DNA from: Variovorax sp. IB41
Lineage (GTDB): Bacteria; Pseudomonadota; Gammaproteobacteria; Burkholderiales; Burkholderiaceae_C
Direction: 5' to 3'
Length of the DNA stretch: 64,000 nucleotides
Assembly (NCBI RefSeq): GCF_016405905.1
Contig: NZ_JAEFCB010000001.1
Location: forward strand, 1,178,001-1,242,000
The notes beneath the pieces were generated by a model, which saw only the letters and a program-made list of their open reading frames with translations, did not search any database and was not told the origin of the DNA. How positions within the stretch are numbered: the stretch's first letter is position 1; each line of letters begins with the position of its first letter. Made by a program: the position numbers and the translations under genes. Below are positions 8,942 to 17,361 of the stretch, piece by piece.

Positions 8942-10660
8942 ATGGCACGCCTCACTGCACCAGCCCTCGCCCGCATGACCCTCCACGAACTGTCGCCCCG
9001 CCTCGAACGAAGTCTCTGTGCAATCGGGCTTTGCGCGCTGCTCGCGCTCTCGGCCTGCACGGGCACCACCGAAGCCAAGCGCCAGGCCGAGAACAGCACG
9101 CCCCCGCCCACCGACTGCACCGCCTGGGTGGGCACCGACCGCAATGCGATGCTCCCCGGCTATCTGCTGCACCAGGGCCCCAAGGGCACGGGCAACACCG
9201 TCTGCGTGCCGCTGCTGCTCACGGCCAACCCCACGCCGGCCAGCTACGCGGGCGGCGACTATCACATCAGCGAATTCACCGACGACAAGCTCAAGGCCCG
9301 CTGGCGCGCCTGCAAGGAAGATGCGGCCTGCTTCAAGCGCATCGACGCGCAGATGCAGCGCTGGCTGCCGCCGAACATGGAGCGCGCCACGCGCTCCACC
9401 GGCGTGGTCGATCCGTCCGGAAAGATCGACCCCGAGGGGCAGGTGGACCTCAAGCAGATCCGCCGGCCCGCCTTCTTCGCGAAGGCGCCCTACCGCGAAG
9501 GCATTGCCGAGGCGGAGGGCCGCACGTACACGGTCGAATTCACCGTGCCACCCGATGCCTTCGAGCGCATCGATTTGAAGAAGACCGCCGACATCAAGCT
9601 GCGCGGCTGGTACATCGAAGGCGCCGGCGTGGACGACGGCAAGGGCCGCAAGGTGCGCGCGCTCGCGATCATGGCGCCGGGCGGCGGCGGGCAGCTCACG
9701 GCGATCCAGCATCCGGACGAGGTGTCCTACCGCACCGACGAGAAGACGGGCAAGACCACGCCCGTGAAGTTTCCCAACGCCACCACCGAGACCATGGGCC
9801 AGCGCTGGTGGCGCGAGAACCTGCATGCGCTGAACCAGGCCGGCTTCGACGTGCTGGCCTACGACCGGCGCGGCGAAGGGCTCTCGGGCGGCTTCAGCGA
9901 CACCAACACGCTGGAGCAAGGCGAGGACGTGTTCCGCACGCTCGGGCAACTGGAAGACGGCCGGGGCCTTCGCATGCTCACGCCCTCGGGCGAAGTGCTC
10001 GAAGGCACCGCCGCGCGCGGCCGGCTGCTGGCGGGCATGAAGGCCAACGAGATTCCGCTGGTGCTGGGCGGCTACTCGCGCGGCTCGATGTCCACCGCGT
10101 GGGCGATGACCACCAACTACGTCGCCTCCTGCAGCTTCGACCTGCCGGAGGTCACCTGCGCCAAGCCGCGGGGCCTCAAGAACATCCGCGGGGCGATCCT
10201 GCTGTCGTCGTTCGCGAGCGGCGCGGGCTATGTGGGCGACGCGCCCGACCTCGCGGACCGCAACCTGTTTTTGGGTGGCATGGCGGCGGACCACCACATC
10301 CTTTTCTATCCGAACTCCGCCCCGCTCGCGGGCATGGACCGGTGGCCCGCGGCCTTCTTCGGCAAGGGGCTGTGGGACCGCGCGGAAACACTGGAAGGCA
10401 CCGTCGCGGCCTACAACCGCATCCGCGGCGTGAAGGAGATCGTGCTGGCGCGCGGTCCGCATTCGATCGAGACCTGGCCCGAGTCCGACCGGCGCTACCT
10501 GCGCGAGCGCATGGTCGCGTATGCGAAGGTGGTGGTGATCGGCGGGCGCACCGTGCCGGGTGCGCGGTCGTGGAAGGACTTCAAGGGGCTGGTCGCGACC
10601 ACGCCCGATTCGTGGGAGCCCTCGTCGCGGCCGAAGACGACGAGCGCCGCGCGGCCCTGA
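8942..10660 (+). CDS. Putative lipoprotein with alpha/beta hydrolase domain
   Basis: A 572-residue protein from the ATG at 8942. A lipobox (LLALSAC, Cys39) marks it as a lipoprotein; a second ATG at 8975 would give a more ordinary signal length, and neither has a strong ribosome binding site. The C-terminal half is an alpha/beta hydrolase: a GGG-type oxyanion region, VLAYDRRGEGLS, the nucleophile elbow GGYSRGS and a late His in ARGPHSIETWPES. The N-terminal 200 residues are a separate domain I do not recognise. It is probably an envelope serine hydrolase; the substrate is unknown. Confidence 0.82.
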   Translation: MARLTAPALARMTLHELSPRLERSLCAIGLCALLALSACTGTTEAKRQAENSTPPPTDCTAWVGTDRNAMLPGYLLHQGPKGTGNTVCVPLLLTANPTPASYAGGDYHISEFTDDKLKARWRACKEDAACFKRIDAQMQRWLPPNMERATRSTGVVDPSGKIDPEGQVDLKQIRRPAFFAKAPYREGIAEAEGRTYTVEFTVPPDAFERIDLKKTADIKLRGWYIEGAGVDDGKGRKVRALAIMAPGGGGQLTAIQHPDEVSYRTDEKTGKTTPVKFPNATTETMGQRWWRENLHALNQAGFDVLAYDRRGEGLSGGFSDTNTLEQGEDVFRTLGQLEDGRGLRMLTPSGEVLEGTAARGRLLAGMKANEIPLVLGGYSRGSMSTAWAMTTNYVASCSFDLPEVTCAKPRGLKNIRGAILLSSFASGAGYVGDAPDLADRNLFLGGMAADHHILFYPNSAPLAGMDRWPAAFFGKGLWDRAETLEGTVAAYNRIRGVKEIVLARGPHSIETWPESDRRYLRERMVAYAKVVVIGGRTVPGARSWKDFKGLVATTPDSWEPSSRPKTTSAARP

Positions 10661-10669
10661 GGCGGGAAA

Positions 10670-12373
10670 TCAGGTCAACGCCACCACCGGGTAGCGCCGC
10701 CAACCGGCCTCCGCGTGGCGCCGGCCGTGCGCGAAGATGAAGCCGAGGACTTCACGCGGATCGGAGAGCTTGTCGGGATGGCGCTTCTTCCATGCCTCGA
10801 AGGCGGCCCTCAGCGCCGGCTCTTCTTCCAGCATCCGGTGCGCCGTGTCTTCGAAAACGTAGTCCGAGAAGAACTCTTTCTTTTCGAGCACGCCGTTGAA
10901 GAAACCCCAACGAAAGAAGCTGTCGTGGGCCTCGGGCTCGAGCGTCTCGACGATGTAGCGGGCCTTGGGCTGGTCGAGCGAAATCCACACGTCGCCGGCG
11001 CGTGCATGCACGGTCTCGGTGTGCGCAACGAGCGCCACCTCGTCGTGGAACATGTGCCCTTCGTACGGGCCGGGGCGCGAAGCCACGCGCTCGATGCGGT
11101 ACACGCGGGCGTTGTCGAAGACCTGGTCTTCTTCCAGCCTGCGCATCGCCACGCCGTTCCACGCCAGCCGCTCGATCACTTCGCGCCAGGCCTGCGGGAC
11201 GAGATAGGCCTTGGGCGCGGCGACGGACGCGTCTTCCACGAAGCGGTCGAAGTACGGGATGTCTTTTTCCCAAGGCTGGTTGCGGTCGTAAGCCAGGCGC
11301 TGGTAGGTGCCCAGGCTGCTCGGCGAATAGACCGCTTCGTATCCCTTGAAGCGGAAGCTGTTCGGTTGGCTCTGGTCGGAACGCCACGACAGCGGCCAGC
11401 GCGTCCGCTGTGCCGCACCGGCCTTCGTCTCGCGACGCAGTTCCTGTATCTGCGCCGCATGCGCGACGGTGAAATCCAGCACCACCTCGACCAGCGTGCG
11501 CATCGCCGCCACGCGGTCGGCGTAGGGCTTGAGCATGTGCGTCTCGGGCATGAAGCCGATCGTGTGGTGCAGGGCCGCGTAGCCGGTCGAGAAACGCGGC
11601 ATGTCGAGGAAATCGGCGATGCCGTCATCGGGCGTCTCGGCCACGCAGTTCACGTAGGGGCAGGTGGGCCATCCGCGCGCGTCCATGCCGCCGTAGATCG
11701 CCGGCAGCATGCGGCTGCGCAGGAACTGCCCGAGCCCGCCGCCGAGCTTGTCGGGCTGGGTCGGGATCAGCGTCATCGTGCAGGCGTAGTCGGCGCCGTT
11801 GGAGGTGTGGGTGTCGACCATCACGTCCGGATCCCACGCGGTGAAGAAGCGGTTGAACACCTGGGCGGCGAGGCTGTCGCACTTGATGAAGTCGCGGTTC
11901 AGGTCCAGGTGCCGCGCGTTGCCGCGAAAGCCGAACGATTCCGGGCCGAGCTGGTTCGCGCGCGAGGTGCTCTGCCGGTTGAGGCAACCGTCGACGTTGT
12001 AGACCGGGATGAAGAGGAAGACCGTGCTGCCCAGCGCCGCGAGCCGAGCGGGCTGCGTGCAGAAATCGCGCACCAGCGCCATGCAGGCATCGATGCCCTC
12101 GGGCTCGCCCGGGTGGATGCCGTTGTTGTTGAAGAAGACCGGGCGGCGCTGCCGCTGCAGCGACTCGCGGTCGAACTGCGCATCGGCGGTGACGATGCCC
12201 GCGTGCATCGGGATGCCGTTGTCGGAAGTGCCGATCTGCTGCCATCGCAGCACCGAGGGGAAGTCCTTGGCGAGCCGCTCGTAGAAGGCGATGCATTCGG
12301 CCCAGGTGGTCGTCTGGTTGCGGTTGCCGGCTTCGTACGGCGTGGGGTATTGGGGGGCTTGTTCGACTGGCAT
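10670..12373 (-). CDS. M14-family zinc carboxypeptidase
   Basis: A 567-residue protein. Zinc ligands are His87 and Glu90 in [10 protein letters not shown], with the third ligand His189 in [17 protein letters not shown] (157-162) is also conserved in the family. No signal peptide is visible from the chosen start at 12373, so the enzyme is probably cytoplasmic. The start is backed by GGAG 9 bp upstream; an in-frame extension to 12517 looks non-coding. The protein is longer than classical carboxypeptidase A, with about 250 extra C-terminal residues. It diverges from the broken amidohydrolase gene. Confidence 0.88.
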   Translation of the reverse strand: MPVEQAPQYPTPYEAGNRNQTTTWAECIAFYERLAKDFPSVLRWQQIGTSDNGIPMHAGIVTADAQFDRESLQRQRRPVFFNNNGIHPGEPEGIDACMALVRDFCTQPARLAALGSTVFLFIPVYNVDGCLNRQSTSRANQLGPESFGFRGNARHLDLNRDFIKCDSLAAQVFNRFFTAWDPDVMVDTHTSNGADYACTMTLIPTQPDKLGGGLGQFLRSRMLPAIYGGMDARGWPTCPYVNCVAETPDDGIADFLDMPRFSTGYAALHHTIGFMPETHMLKPYADRVAAMRTLVEVVLDFTVAHAAQIQELRRETKAGAAQRTRWPLSWRSDQSQPNSFRFKGYEAVYSPSSLGTYQRLAYDRNQPWEKDIPYFDRFVEDASVAAPKAYLVPQAWREVIERLAWNGVAMRRLEEDQVFDNARVYRIERVASRPGPYEGHMFHDEVALVAHTETVHARAGDVWISLDQPKARYIVETLEPEAHDSFFRWGFFNGVLEKKEFFSDYVFEDTAHRMLEEEPALRAAFEAWKKRHPDKLSDPREVLGFIFAHGRRHAEAGWRRYPVVALT

Positions 12374-12452
12374 CGGGGAAGGCTCCGTTGATCGAAAGCA
12401 ATTCTGCATCGACGATCGCATATCTTCCCCGTGCATCTCGCAAGGAACACCC

Positions 12453-13343
12453 ATGTCCCGCTCTTCGATCTTCCGCGCTGCGCTCCTGGCTTGCGGTGCA
12501 GCCTTCGCCCTCGCCACGCATGCAGCCGACTACACCGGCCCGATCTTCGACGCCCACCTCCACTACAACGAGGAGGCCTGGAACGGCAGCAGCGGCCCGT
12601 TTCCGCCGGCCGATGCGCTCGCGCGCATGCAACGCAACGGCGTGCGCGCGATCGTCGGCAACTCGCGGCCCAACGAAGGCACGCGCACGCTCGCGGCCCT
12701 GCGCGAGACGCGCGATGCGGGCGTCACCGTCGTGCCCTTCGTGCGCCTCTAACGCAACCGCGCCGACTACACCAACTGGTTTCGCGACGAGACCATCCAC
12801 GAGATGGTGCAGAGCGAGCTGGCACGCGGCACGGCGAGCGGCCCCTATCGCGGCATCGGCGAGTTCCACCTGTACGAAAGCGCCAACGCCAACGGGCCTG
12901 TCGCCAAGAAGCTGATGGTGCTGGCCGAGCAACGGCAGCTCGCCGTGCTCGCACATGTGGACGACGAGGCGGTCGACCTGCTGATGGCGCACTCGCCCAC
13001 GCAGGGCCGCGAGCTGCGGCTGATCTGGGCGCACACCGGCATCGGCGGCGCGCCCATCGCGCGGGTGCGGCAGATGCTCGAGCGCTATCCGAAGCTGATG
13101 GGCGAGCTGTCGTACCGCCCCGGGCTCACCTGCGAAGGCGGCAAGCTGTGCGCACCGTGGCGCGAGCTGATCCTGGCGTTTCCCGACCGTTTTCTCGTCG
13201 GCTCGGACACCTGGATCAACCAGCGCTGGAGTTCGTACGACGAGATCATGCAGGGCTACCGCGGCTGGCTCGGCGACCTGCCGCCGGCCGTGGCGCAGCG
13301 CGTGGCGTGGGGCAACGCGGCCGGCTTGTTCGGGGTGCGATAG
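12453..13343 (+). pseudogene. Amidohydrolase-2 family gene interrupted by an in-frame TAA
   Basis: The ATG at 12453 starts a signal peptide ([19 protein letters not shown]) and then [14 protein letters not shown], the metal-binding DxHxH start of a TIM-barrel amidohydrolase. The frame stops at TAA 12750-12752 after VVPFVRL. It continues without any shift as [10 protein letters not shown] to a proper end at 13343, including [19 protein letters not shown] and [10 protein letters not shown]. One base change (TAC to TAA) would explain it. It is either a recent nonsense mutation or a sequencing error. Everything after the stop keeps coding character. Confidence 0.85.
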
Positions 13344-13492
13344 CCCAACATCGCCCGGACAAGGTTCGACATAGCCCGACGACACCAAGGGTTTACCCGA
13401 ACCCGCGGTTACACTGCGCATCACCTTCTTACATGAGCAGTGGGGGTCCTGTCAGGTTCTGTTGAGGCCTTCAGCTGCTCGGCACCTGTCCA

Positions 13493-14638
13493 ATGTCCTC
13501 CCTGAAAACTTCCCTTCACCGCAGAGACGCGATCAAGTACTTTGCCGCCGCGGGCGCCGCGCTCGCGCTTCCGGCCCTTGCCCAACCCGCCCGCATCGTG
13601 CTCGGCCAGTCCGCCGCCTTCAGCGGCCCCGCGGAGCAACTGGGCCTGCAGATGAACCAGGGCGCGCGCATCTACTTCGACGCGCTCAACGCCACCGGCG
13701 GCGTCAACGGCCGCACCATCGAGCTGCGCACGCTGGACGACGGCTACGAGCCCGAGCGCTGCAAGGCCAACACCGACAAGCTCATCAAGGACGACGTCTT
13801 CGCCCTCTTCGGCTACGTCGGCACCCCCACCTGCATGGCCGCGATGCCATTGGTCGATGCCGCGAAGATCCCGTTCTTCGGCCCCTTCACCGGCGCCGAG
13901 GCCCTGCGCGATCCGTTCCGCAAGACCGTGTTCCATGTGCGCGCCTCGTACGACGACGAGACCGCGCTGATCGTCAAGCAGCTCACCTCGCTGGGCATCC
14001 AGAAGATCGCCGTGTTCCACCAGAACGACGCCTACGGCCAGGCCGGGCTCCAGGGCGTGCTGCACGCGATGAAGCCCATCGGCCTCGCGCCGGTCGCGGT
14101 CGGCACGGTCGAGCGCAACTCGGTCGACGTGGCCAAGGCGGTGAAGGACATCATGGCCGCCAAGCCCGCGGCCGTGGTCCAGGTGGGCGCCTACAAGGCG
14201 TGCGCCGCGTTCATCCGCGAAGCGCGCAAGGCCGGCTACGGCGGCACCTTCTTCAACGTGTCGTTCGTCGGCACGCAGGCGCTGGCCGACGAGCTGGGCA
14301 AGGACGCCCGCGGCGTCGTGATCAGCCAGGTGATGCCCTCCCCGTTCTCCACCACCACCGCGATCTCGCGCGAGTACGTGGAGGCCGTGCGCAAGGCCGG
14401 CGGCGACGCCAGGCCGAACTACTCGAGCATGGAAGGCTACGTGGCGGCCAAGGTGTTCGCAGAGGGCTTGAAGCGCGCCGGCAAGCCGGCCACGCGCGAT
14501 TCGCTGGTCACCGGGCTCGAATCGATGCAGAACACCGACTTCGGCGGCTTCCACGTCGACTTCAGCGCGCGCGACCACAAGGCGTCGAACTACGTGGAGC
14601 TCTCGATGCTCACGGAAGACGGCAAAGTCCGCCGCTGA
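13493..14638 (+). CDS. ABC transporter periplasmic substrate-binding protein (LivJ type)
   Basis: A 381-residue type I periplasmic-binding protein. A Tat-type signal (LHRRDAIKYFAAAGAALALP) precedes RIVLGQSAAFSGPAEQLG, the start of the branched-chain amino acid/amide receptor fold. Internal NGRTIELRTLDDGYEPERC is typical of the family. No permease or ATPase gene is adjacent, so it either works with a transporter encoded elsewhere or serves as a sensor. The start at 13493 has no obvious ribosome binding site. Confidence 0.9.
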   Translation: MSSLKTSLHRRDAIKYFAAAGAALALPALAQPARIVLGQSAAFSGPAEQLGLQMNQGARIYFDALNATGGVNGRTIELRTLDDGYEPERCKANTDKLIKDDVFALFGYVGTPTCMAAMPLVDAAKIPFFGPFTGAEALRDPFRKTVFHVRASYDDETALIVKQLTSLGIQKIAVFHQNDAYGQAGLQGVLHAMKPIGLAPVAVGTVERNSVDVAKAVKDIMAAKPAAVVQVGAYKACAAFIREARKAGYGGTFFNVSFVGTQALADELGKDARGVVISQVMPSPFSTTTAISREYVEAVRKAGGDARPNYSSMEGYVAAKVFAEGLKRAGKPATRDSLVTGLESMQNTDFGGFHVDFSARDHKASNYVELSMLTEDGKVRR

Positions 14639-14654
14639 CCTCGACCAACGCCCG

Positions 14655-15425
14655 CTAGCGCATCGCGCCGGCGGGCTCCCGCGTATCGACAGCGCGGGTG
14701 ATCTTCTGGCTCAGGGCCAGCAGCGGCGCGCCCAGTTCGGCGGCGACGTCGCTCGGTGATTCCGTGGACGACACGCTCACGTTCAGCACGTAGCCCCACG
14801 CGGATTCCAGCTTCAGCGGCGCGGCCAGCGCCACCACCTCCGGCTGCCACGACGCGGCGCACCAGCCCCGCTGCGCGACGCTCTCGATGGACTTGTCGAT
14901 GTCCTTGCGCAGCCGCGGCCAGTCGGTTCTTCGCGCGGCGAATTCAGCGTACAGCGCCTCGCGCGCGTCAGCCGGCGCGACGGCCAGCCAGGCGCGTCCC
15001 AGCGACGTCAGCTCGATCGGCACGCGCTGCCCGCTCACCACGTTGCGCAGCGACGCGCGGCGGTTGTAGCGGATCGATTCCAGATAGACCATCTCCGCCC
15101 GGTCGGCCACCGCCAGGCCGACGTTGATGCGCAGCTTTTCGGCGAGCGTGCGCATCAGCGGCGCGGCCGCCTGCAGCACGACGGAGCCGGTGCGCATCGC
15201 ATGCGCCAGGCTCAGCACCGGCGCGGCCAGCCGGTAGGCGCGCGCGCTGCGGTCGTGCGCGAGCATGCCGCCCGCCACGAGCGTCTGCGTGAGGCGGCTC
15301 ACGGTCGCGGGCGAAAGCCCGGTGCGCTCGGCGATCTCGCCATTGCCCAGCAAGGTGGAGCCGGGCCGGAAGGCGCGAAGGATTTCCATGCCGCGTTCGA
15401 GCGAACGATTGAGCGTGCTTGCCAT
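14655..15425 (-). CDS. IclR-family transcriptional regulator
   Basis: A 256-residue protein. The winged HTH (about 5-65) includes EIAERTGLSPATVSRLTQTL and the effector-binding domain follows. The start at 15425 is set by AAGGAGACGAC; the longer in-frame ATG at 15446 lacks such a site. It diverges from the Bug receptor operon at 15558, and the gap holds a 21-bp inverted repeat of IclR-operator type that recurs at 21577. It probably controls uptake and CoA-dependent breakdown of a carboxylic acid. Confidence 0.92.
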   Translation of the reverse strand: MASTLNRSLERGMEILRAFRPGSTLLGNGEIAERTGLSPATVSRLTQTLVAGGMLAHDRSARAYRLAAPVLSLAHAMRTGSVVLQAAAPLMRTLAEKLRINVGLAVADRAEMVYLESIRYNRRASLRNVVSGQRVPIELTSLGRAWLAVAPADAREALYAEFAARRTDWPRLRKDIDKSIESVAQRGWCAASWQPEVVALAAPLKLESAWGYVLNVSVSSTESPSDVAAELGAPLLALSQKITRAVDTREPAGAMR

Positions 15426-15463
15426 GTCGTCTCCTTGGATTCTCATTGGCGCGACCCTCTGCT

Positions 15464-15484
15464 CATTTCCATTCAGTGGAATTG
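15464..15484. promoter_or_regulatory. Candidate IclR operator, copy 1
   Basis: An inverted repeat TTCCAttcagTGGAA (15467-15481) lies within a 21-bp block that matches the 21577-21597 copy at 19 of 21 positions. It lies between the divergent IclR gene and Bug operon, where an IclR-family dimer would bind. IclR-family operators commonly have this TTCCA/TGGAA form. Confidence 0.65.
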
Positions 15485-15557
15485 GGCCGGTGCGCGGCGG
15501 GAGTATGCGACCTAAGCTGAAGGCTCGCTTCAAACCCCTACAAAGAGAGACACAGGC

Positions 15558-16535
15558 ATGCCGACATTCACACCGTTTCGTGCGCTCGCGTTATCGCTGA
15601 TCGCACTCGCTCCCCTCGCCCCGGTCGCCGCACGGGCGGCCTTCCCCGACAAGCCGCTGCGCATCGTGGTGCCCTTCGCGCCCGGCGGCGGCACCGACGC
15701 CATCACGCGCTCGCTGGGCATCGGCATGTCGGAGGCGCTGGGCCAGCCCGTCATCGTCGACAACAAGCCGGGCGCCGGCACGATCATCGGCAGCGAGTTC
15801 GTCGCCAAGAGCGCGCCCGACGGCTACACGCTCGTCATGGCGACGTTCGCGCACGCGGTGAACCCGGGGCTGCAGCCCAAGCTGCCCTACGACACCGACA
15901 AGGCCTTCGCGCCCGTGGCGCTGATCGGCGTCTCGCCCAACGTGCTGGTGGTGCGCGCCGACAGCCCGTACAAGACCGTCGCGGAGCTCATCGCCGGGGC
16001 CAAGGCGAAGCCGGGCAAGCTGACCTTCGCGTCGCAGGGCAACGGCACCTCGGCGCACCTGGCGGGCGAGCTCTTCAAGAACCTCGCCAAGGTCGAGCTC
16101 ACCCACATTCCCTACCGCGGCGCGGGCCCCGCCATGACCGACCTCCTGGGCGGCCAGGTGGACATGATGTTCGCCACCGCCTCGGCCGTGCGCCCCTTCG
16201 TGGACAGCGGCAAGATGCGCGCGCTCGGCGTGACCACCGCGCGCCGCTCCCCCGCCTACGCCAGCGTGCCGACGCTCGCCGAAGCCGGCGTGCCGGGCTA
16301 CGCGGCCGAGAGCTGGTACGGCCTCTACGTGGCGGCCAAGACGCCCAAGGACGTGATCGACCAGCTCAACGCCGCGGTCAAGAAAGCCGTCAAGGCACCG
16401 GCCTTCATCAAGCAGACCGAATCGGAAGGGCTCGCCGTCGACGTCGGCGCGCCCGCGCAACTGGAGACCTACGTGCGCGCCGAGGAAGTGCGCTGGCGCA
16501 AGGTCGTCAAGGACAACCACATCACCACAGACTGA
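15558..16535 (+). CDS. Bug/TctC-family periplasmic solute receptor
   Basis: A 325-residue receptor with a Sec signal (RALALSLIALAPLAPVAARA) and the signatures LRIVVPFAPGGGTDAITRSL and HIPYRGAGPAMTDLLGGQVD. It is first in a rightward operon with an enoyl-CoA hydratase (13-bp gap) and an acyl-CoA synthetase, which suggests that its carboxylate ligand is activated with CoA after uptake. TctA/TctB are absent nearby. The IclR-type inverted repeat lies about 75 bp upstream. Confidence 0.94.
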   Translation: MPTFTPFRALALSLIALAPLAPVAARAAFPDKPLRIVVPFAPGGGTDAITRSLGIGMSEALGQPVIVDNKPGAGTIIGSEFVAKSAPDGYTLVMATFAHAVNPGLQPKLPYDTDKAFAPVALIGVSPNVLVVRADSPYKTVAELIAGAKAKPGKLTFASQGNGTSAHLAGELFKNLAKVELTHIPYRGAGPAMTDLLGGQVDMMFATASAVRPFVDSGKMRALGVTTARRSPAYASVPTLAEAGVPGYAAESWYGLYVAAKTPKDVIDQLNAAVKKAVKAPAFIKQTESEGLAVDVGAPAQLETYVRAEEVRWRKVVKDNHITTD

Positions 16536-16548
16536 GGAGCACCATCCC

Positions 16549-17361
16549 ATGAGCACCACACCGGACACCGCACCGTCGCTGATCGAACTGGAAATCAAAG
16601 CCGGCATCGCGACGCTGACGCTGAACCGCCCCGAGAAGCGCAACGCCATCACCGACGGCATGCGCAGCGACTTCATCGCCGCGCTCGAGAAGATCGGCGC
16701 CGACAACACCGTGCGCGCGCTGGTGCTGACCGGCGCCGGCAAGGGCTTCTGCGCCGGCGGCGACGTGGCCGGCATGCAGCGGCGCATGGACGCGCCCGCG
16801 GGCGAAGTGGGCTTCAACGGCTGGAGCCGGCAGCAGCGCGTGCACCACTCGGTGTCGCTGCTGCACACGATGCCCAAGCCGGTCGTCGCGGCCGTCAACG
16901 GCGGTGCCAACGGGCTGGGCGCCGACATGGCGATGGCCTGCGACTTCGTGCTGGCCTCCGACGCGGCCAGCTTCGCGTGGAGCTACATCAAGCGCGGGCT
17001 GATTCCGGACGGCGGCGGCATGTATTTCCTGCCGCGGCGCGTGGGGCTCTCGCGCGCAAAAGAACTGATCTTCACCGGCCGCAAGGTCGAGCCCGATGAA
17101 GCATTGAAGCTCGGCATCGCCGACCGCGTGACCAGCGCACAGAGCCTGCTGGCCGATGCGCATGCGTGGGCGACCGAGCTGTCGCAAGGCTCGGCGGCCG
17201 CGATCGCGCTGGGCAAATCGATCCTGAACCAGAGCTTCGAATCGCCGGCCGAGCAGGTGTTCGCCAAGGGCAGCCAGGCGCAGGGCATCTGCTACACGAC
17301 GCAGCAGCATCGCGACGCGGTGCTGGCGTTCCTGAATGCGGGCAAGGAGAAGGCGGCATGA
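16549..17361 (+). CDS. Enoyl-CoA hydratase/isomerase family protein
   Basis: A 270-residue crotonase-fold protein. The oxyanion-hole motif is LVLTGAGKGFCAGGDVAGM. The second motif NGGANGLGADMAMACDFVLA and the following GLIPDGGGMYFLPRRVG region are also present, with the usual family length. It would hydrate or isomerise a 2-enoyl-CoA. The start has GAGGAG just upstream. Its stop overlaps the ATG of the acyl-CoA synthetase (ATGA), so the two are translationally coupled. Confidence 0.92.
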   Translation: MSTTPDTAPSLIELEIKAGIATLTLNRPEKRNAITDGMRSDFIAALEKIGADNTVRALVLTGAGKGFCAGGDVAGMQRRMDAPAGEVGFNGWSRQQRVHHSVSLLHTMPKPVVAAVNGGANGLGADMAMACDFVLASDAASFAWSYIKRGLIPDGGGMYFLPRRVGLSRAKELIFTGRKVEPDEALKLGIADRVTSAQSLLADAHAWATELSQGSAAAIALGKSILNQSFESPAEQVFAKGSQAQGICYTTQQHRDAVLAFLNAGKEKAA

